From positions 135,805-198,812 of the forward strand of contig CABYDZ010000002.1 of the NCBI GenBank assembly GCA_902517885.1: a DNA stretch of 63,008 nucleotides. Reading direction: 5' to 3'. A program made the position numbers and the translations under genes. Below are positions 17,812 to 27,582 of this stretch, one piece after another. Source of the stretch: an uncultured Pelagibacteraceae bacterium. GTDB lineage: Bacteria; Pseudomonadota; Alphaproteobacteria; Pelagibacterales; AG-422-B15. The notes below the pieces were generated by a model. That model was not told where the DNA came from. It worked only from the letters and a program-made list of their open reading frames with translations, and searched no databases. How positions within the stretch are numbered: position 1 is the stretch's first letter; every line of letters starts with the position of its first letter.

Positions 17812-18890
17812 TATTATATATTTTAGAATACTTAAATATCCCAGGCTTATATAATTTCTTCAATTATCTGACTGTAAGAACTGGCTTCGCTCTTTTTACT
17901 TCTTTCTTCTTCATATTGTTATTTGGTCCTGCATTAATTAAAAAGATTAGTTCTTATCAGTCTATCGGACAGCCTATTAGGGAAGACGGGCCAGAGTCTC
18001 ATATAATAGCTAAAAAGGGAACGCCTACCATGGGTGGAATCATCATATTGCTTTCCATTGTTGGATCTATTTTGCTTTGGGTAAACCCAGAAAGCTTTAT
18101 ATCTTGGCCTGTTATATTTATACTAGTTTCTTTTGGCTTAATTGGATTTACAGACGATTTCAGTAAAGTTAAAAATAATTCAAGCAAAGGCATTTCAGCC
18201 AAAATAAGAATATTTCTTCAAATTATTGTTTCACTTATTTTTATATATTGGATAACTAAATACCATCACATTGATATTAAGCTCTTATCATTACCTTTTT
18301 TAAAAGATATTTTTATTAATTTAGGTCTGTTCGCAGTACCGTTTATTCTAATCGTTATCCTGGGATCAGCAAATGCAGTAAATTTAACCGATGGTCTAGA
18401 CGGGCTTGCAATTGTCCCTGTAATGATTGTTGCAGCAACATTCGCTGTAATTTGTTATTTGGCAGGCAATATAATTTTTGCTGAATATTTATACATAAAT
18501 TATTTGCCAGGGGCGGGTGAACTTACTGTATTGTGTGCAGCAATAATAGGATCAGCGCTAGGCTTTTTATGGTATAATGCTCCTCCTGCAATGGTGTTTA
18601 TGGGAGACACAGGCTCGCTTTCATTGGGAGCAGCATTAGGATCGATTAGTATTTTATTAAAACAGGAAATAGTTTTAGCCATTGTTGGAGGTATTTTTGT
18701 TGCTGAAGCAATATCTGTAATATTGCAAGTCTCATCTTTTAAATTAACTGGAAAAAGAATTTTTAAAATGGCACCATTACACCATCATTTTGAAAAAAAT
18801 GGTCTACCAGAATCAAAAATAGTTATTCGTTTTTGGATAGTTGCAATAATTTTAGCACTAATTGGGCTAGCGACACTTAAAATCAGATAA
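17808..18890 (+). CDS. mraY: phospho-MurNAc-pentapeptide translocase MraY
   Basis: 360 residues, ten membrane helices. The catalytic acidic motifs are present: GFTDDFSK after helix 3, NLTDGLDGLA, and the late MAPLHHHFEKNG loop. It transfers phospho-MurNAc-pentapeptide to undecaprenyl phosphate giving lipid I at the inner membrane. Located between murF and murD as in most dcw clusters. Confidence 0.98.
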   Translation: MILYILEYLNIPGLYNFFNYLTVRTGFALFTSFFFILLFGPALIKKISSYQSIGQPIREDGPESHIIAKKGTPTMGGIIILLSIVGSILLWVNPESFISWPVIFILVSFGLIGFTDDFSKVKNNSSKGISAKIRIFLQIIVSLIFIYWITKYHHIDIKLLSLPFLKDIFINLGLFAVPFILIVILGSANAVNLTDGLDGLAIVPVMIVAATFAVICYLAGNIIFAEYLYINYLPGAGELTVLCAAIIGSALGFLWYNAPPAMVFMGDTGSLSLGAALGSISILLKQEIVLAIVGGIFVAEAISVILQVSSFKLTGKRIFKMAPLHHHFEKNGLPESKIVIRFWIVAIILALIGLATLKIR

Positions 18891-18894
18891 ATAG

Positions 18895-20217
18895 ATGATT
18901 AAACTAAAATCATTTAAAAATAAACACTTCCTTATCATTGGAATGGGAATTACAGGTATTTCCGTTTCCAATTCACTGCTGAAAGGTGGTGCAAATGTTT
19001 ATTTTTGGGATGATGATCTTAATAAAAGAAAAGCATTAAGAAAAAAAGGTTATTCTCTAATTAACGATAAGAATCAAACTAACATAGAATATATAATGCC
19101 AAGTCCTGGTATTGCTACTGAAGGAAAAAATGTACATAAATACATTAAAAGATTAAAATCTAAAAAATGTAAGATAATTAGTGAACTTGATTTATTTCAA
19201 CATTTTATAAATAGCATAAATAAATTAAAAAAAATTAAGATTATCGGTATCACTGGAACTAACGGAAAATCTACAACTGTTTCCATGATTCATCATTCAT
19301 TAAAAAAAAATAACGTAAACTCAGTTTTGATAGGTAATATTGGACAACCTATATTTTCTTCAAAAAAGTTAAATCGTGGTGTCTATATTTTAGAACTTTC
19401 ATCATATCAGCTGGAGCAAGCAAAAATATTTAAGCCAGATATATCGTGTATATTAAACTTAACACCTGATCATTTAGATCGTCACATTACAATGCATAAG
19501 TATACTACCGCAAAGTGTAATATATTTCAAAATATAAGTGCTAGGGATGTTTGTTATTATGACTCCAATAAAAATATAAAAAAAATTGCTAATACGAATT
19601 TAGATAAGAAAAAACTTAAACTGCTAATTCCTGTAAAAAAAATTAGTAGCAGTTTTAAAAATAATAAAAAAATTAGCCTGATATCAAAAAAACACAATAT
19701 GCAAAACTTATATTTTTCTTTTTTAATATTAAAAAAATTAGGTTTAAAGACGTCAGATATTTATAAATCTTTCTCTTCATTTAGTGGACTGCCTCACAGA
19801 CAAGAGATAATTGTAAAAAGAAAGAACTTTATTGTAATAAATGATTCTAAATCAACAAATTTTGAATCTTTAGTGCCAGCGTTAAATAACTTCAAGAACA
19901 TAATTTTGATTTGCGGAGGACAAATTAAAAGTAAAAAAATCAATATATTAGATAAAAACCGACACAATGTCATTAAGGCCATTGTAATAGGTGAGACTAA
20001 AAATATTTTTTTCAATTATTTTAATAAGTATGTGGATACTTCATATGTAAAAACCTTAAATAAGGCAGTTAAAATGTCATTATCAATTGCAAATATTGTG
20101 AATGAGAATTGCACAATTTTATTTAGTCCTGGAGCCGCATCGTTTGATCAATACAATAATTTTGAAGAAAGAGGAGATGATTTTAGAAGAAAAATAAAAG
20201 TTGAGATTTTAAAATGA
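18895..20217 (+). CDS. murD: UDP-MurNAc-L-Ala D-Glu ligase MurD
   Basis: 440 residues. N-terminal Rossmann-like UDP-binding region (FLIIGMGITGIS), P-loop TGTNGKS at 120-126, ELSSYQLE and NLTPDHLDRH in the central domain, and NDSKSTN in the C-terminal domain. Adds D-glutamate to UDP-MurNAc-L-Ala. Overlaps ftsW by 4 bases. Confidence 0.97.
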   Translation: MIKLKSFKNKHFLIIGMGITGISVSNSLLKGGANVYFWDDDLNKRKALRKKGYSLINDKNQTNIEYIMPSPGIATEGKNVHKYIKRLKSKKCKIISELDLFQHFINSINKLKKIKIIGITGTNGKSTTVSMIHHSLKKNNVNSVLIGNIGQPIFSSKKLNRGVYILELSSYQLEQAKIFKPDISCILNLTPDHLDRHITMHKYTTAKCNIFQNISARDVCYYDSNKNIKKIANTNLDKKKLKLLIPVKKISSSFKNNKKISLISKKHNMQNLYFSFLILKKLGLKTSDIYKSFSSFSGLPHRQEIIVKRKNFIVINDSKSTNFESLVPALNNFKNIILICGGQIKSKKINILDKNRHNVIKAIVIGETKNIFFNYFNKYVDTSYVKTLNKAVKMSLSIANIVNENCTILFSPGAASFDQYNNFEERGDDFRRKIKVEILK

Positions 20218-21320
20218 CTAAGCCGCAAATAGAAAAATCCATTATAACTGATTGGATTTATGAAATTAATAAACCAATATTTTTTTGTGTACTTGTACTT
20301 ATTGCAATTGGACTATTTATAAGTCTTACGATTAATCCTGGTACATCAAGGTATTTAAACAATAATCTTTTTTCATACTTTAATATTCAGGCACTTTATT
20401 TATTGTCTGGTTTTATTATATTCATTTTATTTTCGTTTATTAATTATGAACGAATATCAAATATATCAATATTTGTGTTTGTAATTTTAATAGTCATTTT
20501 ATTTTTAACATTAATTTATGGAGTTGAGATTAAAGGATCGAAGAGATGGATTAATCTAAAATATTTCACAATCATGCCTATTGAATTAATTAAACCATTT
20601 TACTGTATCGTGCTTGCAGCTATTTTATATAACCCAAGTTTAAGAAATAGTTTTAGAAGTTATGCACTTAGTTTCAGTATTTATGCATTGATGGCTGCAA
20701 TATTAGTTTTTCAGCCAGACATTAGTCAATTATTTCTTGTTTCAGCAATATACTTTTCATCCATATTTATGAGCGGATTTAGTATAATTGTTCTTGCATC
20801 AATAATTTTTGTTGGTGGTATATTTTTTGTTTTTATTTATTTATTTAATTTTAATGTACAAAATCGAATTAATTCTTTTCTAGCGCCTAATGATTATGAT
20901 GCAACACAGACTGAATTATCACTTCAGGCAATCAAACAGGGCGGTTTCATAGGTGTAGGTCCAGGAAATGGTGTATTAAAAAATAAAATTCCTGAAGCGA
21001 ATTCAGATTATATATTCTCTGTTATTGCAGAGGAGTATGGTTTATTAGGATGCCTAATAATTTTAGCAATATTCTTTATTATTTCTTATCAAGGATTCAG
21101 AAAAATATACAGTAGCAATAACCACTTTATACAAATAAGTTTATTTACTTTAATAATATATTTTTGCCTTCAAGCTCTTATTCATATTGGAGTCAATATT
21201 AGACTGCTTCCAACAACTGGTATAACACTTCCTTTTATTAGTTATGGGGGCTCATCTGTTATAGGTATGTCAATCACATGTGGCTTAATATTATTATTAT
21301 CTAAAAATAGACATAGTTAA
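20214..21320 (+). CDS. ftsW: SEDS glycosyltransferase FtsW
   Basis: 368 residues, about ten membrane helices. The SEDS signature PTTGITLPFISYGGSS near the C-terminus and the KGSKRWINL block at about residues 103-111 are present. FtsW polymerises lipid II into septal glycan strands with FtsI. A second SEDS gene, rodA, lies at 54.1 kb; position in the murD-murG interval assigns this one as FtsW. Confidence 0.96.
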   Translation: MTKPQIEKSIITDWIYEINKPIFFCVLVLIAIGLFISLTINPGTSRYLNNNLFSYFNIQALYLLSGFIIFILFSFINYERISNISIFVFVILIVILFLTLIYGVEIKGSKRWINLKYFTIMPIELIKPFYCIVLAAILYNPSLRNSFRSYALSFSIYALMAAILVFQPDISQLFLVSAIYFSSIFMSGFSIIVLASIIFVGGIFFVFIYLFNFNVQNRINSFLAPNDYDATQTELSLQAIKQGGFIGVGPGNGVLKNKIPEANSDYIFSVIAEEYGLLGCLIILAIFFIISYQGFRKIYSSNNHFIQISLFTLIIYFCLQALIHIGVNIRLLPTTGITLPFISYGGSSVIGMSITCGLILLLSKNRHS

Positions 21321-21335
21321 TGAGTAAAAAATAGC

Positions 21336-22394
21336 ATGAAAAAATTCTTTCTTGTTGGCGGTGGAACGGGCGGTCATTGCATACCCATGAGTGTATTATA
21401 TTCTGAGATAATTAAAGAAAACGAATGCTACATTTTAACAGATGAAAGAGGGCAAAAATACTTTAAAGATATTTCAGATAAAAAAAAAATATTAATAAAG
21501 AATCTAATTAATAAGCAAGGTAAAATCTCTAATTTGATTAATCTTCCATATATTTTTATTCAGTCAATTCCATATTATTTAAGATTAAGACCTGATTTTG
21601 TCTTAGGCTTTGGTGGCTATTTTACTGTTCCTATCATAATTGCAGGATGGTTAATGCGGTTTAAAATCTTTTTACACGAAGGCAATGCGATTATCGGCAA
21701 AGCAAATAGATTTTTATTAAACTTTACTAAGGATCTACTAACAAGTTTTGAAAATACTTTAATCTCTGGAAAGAAAATAAATATTAATAATAAAATGGTA
21801 GGCCTTCCTATAAGAATAAATAATGATGATAAAGTTTTAAATAATAATTCTAGTAATGATTTTGTGATATGCATAATAGGCGGCAGCCAAGGAGCACATA
21901 ATTTATCTATTAATATTGCTGAATCCATTAAGAGTGTCCAGGATAACAGCGAAAAGAGGATTATAGTTTATCATCAGTGTAGATCAGAGGATTTAGAGCG
22001 TTTACAAGCTTTCTATCAGACTCATAATATCAATAATGATGTAAGAGTATTTTTTGATGAAATGGCACAAGTACTGTCAAAATCTAATTTAGTTATTTCA
22101 AGGTCAGGTTCATCAACAGTCAATGAAATTATATATTATTGTATTCCTTCAATACTGATACCTTATCCACATGCGTCGGATAATCATCAATATTACAATG
22201 CAAAAAACTTGAATACATCAGAATGTACAAAAATTATTTCCAACGATTCGGTAAATTTAGAAAATATTATTAATTCAATTAATGAAATAATGAATGATAA
22301 TGAAAGAGTGAATTTAATCAAAAAACGCTTGAAATCCAGACGCATAATTAATCCATCTAAAAACATAATAGATTATTTAGAAAGCCATTCGTGA
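21336..22394 (+). CDS. murG: lipid II synthase MurG
   Basis: 352 residues with GT-B architecture: GGGTGGHCIPM in the N-terminal domain, FVLGFGGYFTVP, GGSQGAHNLS in the C-terminal domain and ISRSGSSTVNEI for UDP-GlcNAc binding. It adds GlcNAc to lipid I on the cytoplasmic face. Overlaps murC by 4 bases. Confidence 0.97.
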   Translation: MKKFFLVGGGTGGHCIPMSVLYSEIIKENECYILTDERGQKYFKDISDKKKILIKNLINKQGKISNLINLPYIFIQSIPYYLRLRPDFVLGFGGYFTVPIIIAGWLMRFKIFLHEGNAIIGKANRFLLNFTKDLLTSFENTLISGKKININNKMVGLPIRINNDDKVLNNNSSNDFVICIIGGSQGAHNLSINIAESIKSVQDNSEKRIIVYHQCRSEDLERLQAFYQTHNINNDVRVFFDEMAQVLSKSNLVISRSGSSTVNEIIYYCIPSILIPYPHASDNHQYYNAKNLNTSECTKIISNDSVNLENIINSINEIMNDNERVNLIKKRLKSRRIINPSKNIIDYLESHS

Positions 22395-23782
22395 AAATTA
22401 CTAAAAATATATTGATACATATAATTGGAATTGGTGGAATTGGCATGAGCGGTATTGCCGGAATATTATCAGATATGCGGTATCATGTTCAGGGCAGTGA
22501 TATAAATATTAACTCAAACATACTTCGCTTAAACAAAAAAAATATTAAGACTTTCAAAGGACATAAACAAGAAAATTTAAAAAATGTTAACTTAATTGTA
22601 TATTCTACAGCTGTAAAAAAAAGCAATGTTGAATTAACATTTGCAAAAAAAAATAAAATTCCATCAATAACAAGAGCGGAAATACTATCTCAAATAGTAA
22701 AACTAAAAAATTCAATTACTATTTCAGGATCTCATGGAAAAACAACAACTACGTCTCTTATTTCTTCAATTTTGAATGCTGCTAAAATGAACCCAACGGT
22801 AATTAATGGAGGTATTATTAATCAGTTCGGTACAAATACAAGACTAGGTTCAGGAAAGTGGATGGTTGTTGAAGCGGATGAGTCAGATGGTACTTTCGTA
22901 AAACTACCTTCAACTATTGCTGTAGTAACTAATATTGATAAAGAACATCTAGATTTCTATAAAAATTATAATAATTTACTAATTCAATTTAAAAAATTCA
23001 TTACGCAAGTTCCATTTTATGGATTTGCCATAGTATGTATAGATGACCCATCAATAAGAAAAATAATAAATAAGATTACAACAGCAAATATAATTACATA
23101 CGGAGAGACTGAAAACAGTGACATACAGAGTAAAAAAATAAGGCACAATAGTAATGGAGTAGTTTTTAATGTTGAGTTAAAAAAAATTAATAAAACAATT
23201 AAAAATATAAGGTTACCTATGCACGGTAATTATAATATTAGTAATGCTTTAGCTGCTATAGCACTCGCTTCAGAACTCAATGTAAATCATGGCACAATAA
23301 AGAAAGCCTTATCTAAATTCAGTGGCGTACAAAGAAGACTTACGCAACTATGGAACAAAAAAAATGTTAAAGTTATAGATGACTATGCCCATCACCCAAC
23401 AGAAATTAAGAACGTTATAGAGGGTCTGAGTCATTCAAATCCAAAAAGAAAACTTATTATCATTTTTCAGCCTCATAGATATTCACGACTAATACATTTA
23501 AAAAAGGAATTTAGTAAATGTTTCGTGGAATGTGACCAGGTCTTTGTATCGAATGTTTATTCGGCAGGAGAAAAGATGCCACACAATTTTAAATTACAAT
23601 CACTCATAAAAGGTATTAAAAAAAACTCTAAAGTTAATACAGAGGCCTATGAAAATGATGAGCAGCTGCTTAAATTAATTAAATCTAGTAACGACAAACT
23701 CACTTTTTTATTTTTGGGCGCAGGAACAGTAACTCAGTGGGCTGCAGATTTTGCTAAAAACTTGAAAAAAATATATGAATGA
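22391..23782 (+). CDS. murC: UDP-MurNAc L-alanine ligase MurC
   Basis: 463 residues, GTG start at 22391 overlapping the murG stop. HIIGIGGIGMSGIA at the N-terminus, ATP motif SGSHGKTTTT, EADESDGTF, and DDYAHHPTEI in the C-terminal domain are diagnostic. Ligates the first amino acid, L-Ala, to UDP-MurNAc. Overlaps murB by 8 bases. Confidence 0.97.
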   Translation: MKITKNILIHIIGIGGIGMSGIAGILSDMRYHVQGSDININSNILRLNKKNIKTFKGHKQENLKNVNLIVYSTAVKKSNVELTFAKKNKIPSITRAEILSQIVKLKNSITISGSHGKTTTTSLISSILNAAKMNPTVINGGIINQFGTNTRLGSGKWMVVEADESDGTFVKLPSTIAVVTNIDKEHLDFYKNYNNLLIQFKKFITQVPFYGFAIVCIDDPSIRKIINKITTANIITYGETENSDIQSKKIRHNSNGVVFNVELKKINKTIKNIRLPMHGNYNISNALAAIALASELNVNHGTIKKALSKFSGVQRRLTQLWNKKNVKVIDDYAHHPTEIKNVIEGLSHSNPKRKLIIIFQPHRYSRLIHLKKEFSKCFVECDQVFVSNVYSAGEKMPHNFKLQSLIKGIKKNSKVNTEAYENDEQLLKLIKSSNDKLTFLFLGAGTVTQWAADFAKNLKKIYE

Positions 23783-24698
23783 GAACCAACAAATTCTAAA
23801 TGAAATATTTTTAAGAAATAAAGTTAAAGGTAAATACAAATTTGATTATAATCTATCTAAACATAGTTGGTTTGGAGTTGGAGGTAATGCCGAAATCTTT
23901 TATATTCCCTCAAGTTTTGAAGAATTGCAGTTAGTGCTTACTGCGAAAGAAGAAGATATAGATGTCTCAGTTATCGGTTTAGGTTCAAATATAATTATTA
24001 GAGACGGAGGTATTGCAGGCCTTGTCATCAGATTAGGCAATGGATTCAGTAATATTTATCATGATAAAAATATGGTTTTTGCAGGAGCGGCAGTGCAAGA
24101 TAAGATTTTATCAAAATATTGCTTGAAGAATTCAATAATAGGATTTGAATTTTATTCTGGGATACCTGGTACTGTAGGAGGGGCTGCATGCATGAATGCG
24201 GGATGTTTCGGATCTGAGACTAAGGATATTTTCATTAAAGCAAAATGCTTGAGTAATCAGGGAGAGCCCATAGAACTGAATTATTCTGAAGAATTATTTT
24301 CTTACAGAAAAAATAATTTTTTAGATAAACACATAGTCTGCGAGGTTCAATACAACAAAGAAATTGGAGATCCATTAATAATTAATAAAAGAATCGTTGA
24401 AATAAATGATCAAAGAAAAGAAACTCAACCTCAAAAAGTGATGACTGCTGGAAGTACATTCAAAAATCCTTTTGATCTTAGCGAGCTCAAAGCTTGGCAA
24501 TTAATCGATAAAGCTGGATTAAGAGAATATGAATTAAATGGAGTTTCATTCTCAGAAAAACATGCAAATTTTATAGTCAACAGACAGAAAGACTCTGCTA
24601 ATTTAATTGAAGATTTTGGTGAAAATATAAAAAAAGAAGTAAAGAGTAGATTGGGTATTGAATTAGAGTGGGAAATTAAAATTTTGGGTAATAGATGA
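23775..24698 (+). CDS. murB: UDP-N-acetylenolpyruvoylglucosamine reductase MurB
   Basis: 307 residues, FAD enzyme. GLGSNIIIRDGG and GIPGTVGGAACMNAG bind FAD; the active-site Ser is in AGSTFKNP, with KHANFIVN near the C-terminus. Reduces the enolpyruvyl group to give UDP-MurNAc using NADPH. Overlaps ddl by 4 bases. Confidence 0.97.
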   Translation: MNENQQILNEIFLRNKVKGKYKFDYNLSKHSWFGVGGNAEIFYIPSSFEELQLVLTAKEEDIDVSVIGLGSNIIIRDGGIAGLVIRLGNGFSNIYHDKNMVFAGAAVQDKILSKYCLKNSIIGFEFYSGIPGTVGGAACMNAGCFGSETKDIFIKAKCLSNQGEPIELNYSEELFSYRKNNFLDKHIVCEVQYNKEIGDPLIINKRIVEINDQRKETQPQKVMTAGSTFKNPFDLSELKAWQLIDKAGLREYELNGVSFSEKHANFIVNRQKDSANLIEDFGENIKKEVKSRLGIELEWEIKILGNR

Positions 24699-25606
24699 GT
24701 ATATTCAATAAAGTTATGTTGCTTTATGGAGGCGTATCGGCAGAAAGAGAAATAAGTATCATAACTTCCAAAGAAATATCTAGGGCGCTAGTGAGATTAG
24801 GCTATGAGGTAATTGAAATTGATGCAGACTTAGATCTTTCAGATCACATCTCCGAACATAAGCCAGATGTAATATTTAATGGCTTACATGGCACATGGGG
24901 AGAAGATGGAGAGGTTCAAAAAATTCTTGAATTAAATAATGTACCCTATACGCATTCAGGAATTAAAGCTTCTCAATTAGCAATGGATAAACATAAGTCC
25001 GCAGAACTATTTATTAAAAATAATTTTAATTACCCAATAACTAATCTGGTGAATATTAATAATATTAATGAACACGCATTTCCTGAGTATCCATTTGTTA
25101 TGAAACCTAGAAACGAAGGCTCCAGCGTAGGCGTTGGAATAATCAGGAATCAAGAAGAAAAAAAAAGATATTTAATGGATAACTCAGATAGAAATGAGAT
25201 TCTAGTTCAAGAGTTTATAGATGGCCAAGAAATAAATGTTGCTGTAATAGGAAATGAAAAGGCTGGTTCAATAGAGATTGATCCAAAAAACGAATTCTAT
25301 GACTATGAGTCAAAGTATTTTGATAACGGCAAGACTAAGCATATAATCCCACCAAGAATCAATAAAAATCAACTAGAAGAGGTAGAAGACCTAGCCTTAA
25401 AGGCGCATAAAATTCTCGGATGTAAAGGAATTTCAAGAACAGAGTTTATTTTGGAAAAAAATAGTAATCAGTTTTATATTCTTGAACTCAATACTCAGCC
25501 AGGAATGACACCAACTTCATTAGTGCCAGAAATAGCAAAAGACAAGGGAATAGAATTTGATGAACTTATTAATTGGATCTTAGAGGATGCAGGAACAAAC
25601 CGTTAA
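24695..25606 (+). CDS. ddl: D-alanine--D-alanine ligase
   Basis: 303 residues, ATP-grasp fold. LLYGGVSAEREIS at the N-terminus, LHGTWGEDGEVQ, KPRNEGSSVGVG in the ATP-binding loop and ELNTQPGMT at the metal site. Makes the D-Ala-D-Ala used by MurF. Its 3' end overlaps ftsQ by 20 bases. Confidence 0.97.
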   Translation: MSIFNKVMLLYGGVSAEREISIITSKEISRALVRLGYEVIEIDADLDLSDHISEHKPDVIFNGLHGTWGEDGEVQKILELNNVPYTHSGIKASQLAMDKHKSAELFIKNNFNYPITNLVNINNINEHAFPEYPFVMKPRNEGSSVGVGIIRNQEEKKRYLMDNSDRNEILVQEFIDGQEINVAVIGNEKAGSIEIDPKNEFYDYESKYFDNGKTKHIIPPRINKNQLEEVEDLALKAHKILGCKGISRTEFILEKNSNQFYILELNTQPGMTPTSLVPEIAKDKGIEFDELINWILEDAGTNR

Positions 25607-26324
25607 ATATATAAATATTATATGTTCTATACTGATTACATTTATTTTACTAATTTCAGTATTGATATATTACTTTCCAAACTTAGCATCAAAATATTTT
25701 ATTTTATCTCAAATAACCATTAACGGTTCAGAAAAATCAAATATAAATATAATTAAAAAAGAAATATATAATCATACCTCTGATTTATTATCTTTAGATT
25801 TAAAAGAAATTAAAGAAATTCTTGAGCAAGAGCAATGGATCAAAAGAGTAAACCTAAAGAAAGTTTATCCATCCACATTAGTATTAGACATTATTGAAAA
25901 TGATCCATATGCAATTTTAAGAGATAAAGGTAAATATTATCTAGTGGATATTGATGGAACAATTATTATTGAGAAAAATAAAGATTATGAACTTGAAAAT
26001 TTTATTATTATTTCAGGTGATGAGTCTCATCTAGCACTTAAAGGTCTTGTTAAGGAGCTGAATATTCATTTTTCTGAACTGATATCACAACTGAATAAAT
26101 TAGATTTTATAGAGAGAAGAAGATGGAATATAACTTTAAAAAATAATTTATTAATAAAATTACCCGATTCAAAAATTGATAAAGCACTAGAAAACTTAAA
26201 GAATCTATTTGTTAATGAAAAAGTATTGCAGAGCAATATAATTGAAATTGACTTAAGAATTGAGGGTAGGGCATCGTTAAAGGTAGATCAGGGAAAGATT
26301 AATTATGGTTTAAATGATATCTAA
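25587..26324 (+). CDS. ftsQ: cell division protein FtsQ
   Basis: 245 residues: short cytoplasmic tail, one membrane helix (about 8-27), a POTRA domain starting at QITINGSEKSN (about 45-110) with the WIKRVNLKKVYPSTL strand-turn, then the FtsQ domain. It anchors the FtsQLB complex at the septum. The start codon follows AGAGG very closely inside ddl; the stop overlaps the ftsA start by one base. Confidence 0.9.
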   Translation: MQEQTVKYINIICSILITFILLISVLIYYFPNLASKYFILSQITINGSEKSNINIIKKEIYNHTSDLLSLDLKEIKEILEQEQWIKRVNLKKVYPSTLVLDIIENDPYAILRDKGKYYLVDIDGTIIIEKNKDYELENFIIISGDESHLALKGLVKELNIHFSELISQLNKLDFIERRRWNITLKNNLLIKLPDSKIDKALENLKNLFVNEKVLQSNIIEIDLRIEGRASLKVDQGKINYGLNDI

Positions 26325-27514
26325 TGTCACAAAGAAATATTTTCAGCGCAATTGATATACGTTCCGATAAAATAATTTGTTTAATTGCGCAAGAGTTGGA
26401 AATTATAAATCGTGGTAAAATTCTTCAATTAATTGGTATTGGCATCTCAAAACTGCCAATAAATTGTATCAAGCCGCTCTCACTGCCACACGTGGAAATT
26501 AGCGATTATATAAAAAGTGCAATTACAAAGGCTGAATATGAGGCAAATGCAAAAATATCAGATGTTTTTGTAAGTATCTCAGAAAATATGACTTCAGAAT
26601 ATATTGATTTTAAAATTGAGAATGAAAATAATTTGATTGGCGAAGATCACATAAAAGATTTTTTTAGGTCAAAATTATTTACTGGTTTATACACAAAGTT
26701 AAAAGAGCCATTGCATTCTTTTCCGATAAGTCACCGTATTGATAACAAAAAAAGTGTATCAGATCCTATTGGAATGAAGGCTAATAATCTTCTTACAAAA
26801 TGGCATATAATCTCAGTATCAAAAGATTATCTTGAAATAATATATAAAACATTTCTTGAGATGGATCTAAATTTAAAACAAATAGTTTCTAGTAATTATT
26901 CAACAAGTCTAGCAGTATTAAATGAAGAAGAGTCTGACCAAGGCGCTATAACTATTGAAGTACAAAAAAATAAAACGGTCTTATCTTATACTTTTGATGG
27001 TCAATTAATTGGATTTGATATAATAAGAATTGGAACCTTCCATTTCACCAATGATATATCACAAATAAAATCTCTTACACTTGCGGAGGCTGAGAGTATT
27101 AGAAAAAAGATTGATTTTTTTGATAAAGATAAAAAAAAGGATAAAGAACTCGATAAATATTATGATATTTATTTGTCTCGAGCTGAAGAGCTGACAAAAA
27201 TTATTTCGACTACAGTAATGAAATCAAGATTTAATTCGTTAGTATCAAACTCAATTATACTTACAGGGTACGGAGCAAAATCTATTAGCATTCAAAAATT
27301 AATTAAAAATAAATTTACTAATTCATCATTCAGATTGGGTTCAACTAGAAAAATAAATGGTTCCAAGACCTTTCTCGACAATCCGTCATTAACTTCAAGC
27401 TTCGGTTTACTTTCTTATGCTACAAATCACGACTTAGAGGGTGAGACAAGCGATGAAAATCCTCCAAAAAAACCAATATTATCAATAATTTATAATTTTT
27501 TTCGAAACTTATAA
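26324..27514 (+). CDS. ftsA: divergent FtsA
   Basis: 396 residues. The FtsA-specific FPISHRIDNKK-x-VSDPIGM stretch and the C-terminal amphipathic helix (ILSIIYNFFRNL) that tethers FtsZ to the membrane identify it, as does its place after ftsQ. However, the actin-fold ATP motifs are eroded: phosphate-1 reads AIDIRSDKIICL (Gly replaced by Arg), phosphate-2 reads AITIEVQKNKTVLS instead of a D-x-G-x-x-T type loop, and the adenosine loop reads LTGYGAK instead of the usual double/triple Gly. ATP binding is therefore doubtful. Confidence 0.87.
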   Translation: MSQRNIFSAIDIRSDKIICLIAQELEIINRGKILQLIGIGISKLPINCIKPLSLPHVEISDYIKSAITKAEYEANAKISDVFVSISENMTSEYIDFKIENENNLIGEDHIKDFFRSKLFTGLYTKLKEPLHSFPISHRIDNKKSVSDPIGMKANNLLTKWHIISVSKDYLEIIYKTFLEMDLNLKQIVSSNYSTSLAVLNEEESDQGAITIEVQKNKTVLSYTFDGQLIGFDIIRIGTFHFTNDISQIKSLTLAEAESIRKKIDFFDKDKKKDKELDKYYDIYLSRAEELTKIISTTVMKSRFNSLVSNSIILTGYGAKSISIQKLIKNKFTNSSFRLGSTRKINGSKTFLDNPSLTSSFGLLSYATNHDLEGETSDENPPKKPILSIIYNFFRNL

Positions 27515-27582
27515 TACGTAACAAAAAGTAATAATCTTTGTCTATCACAAGAGTGATATTCAAATTATAAAATTTGATAGGC

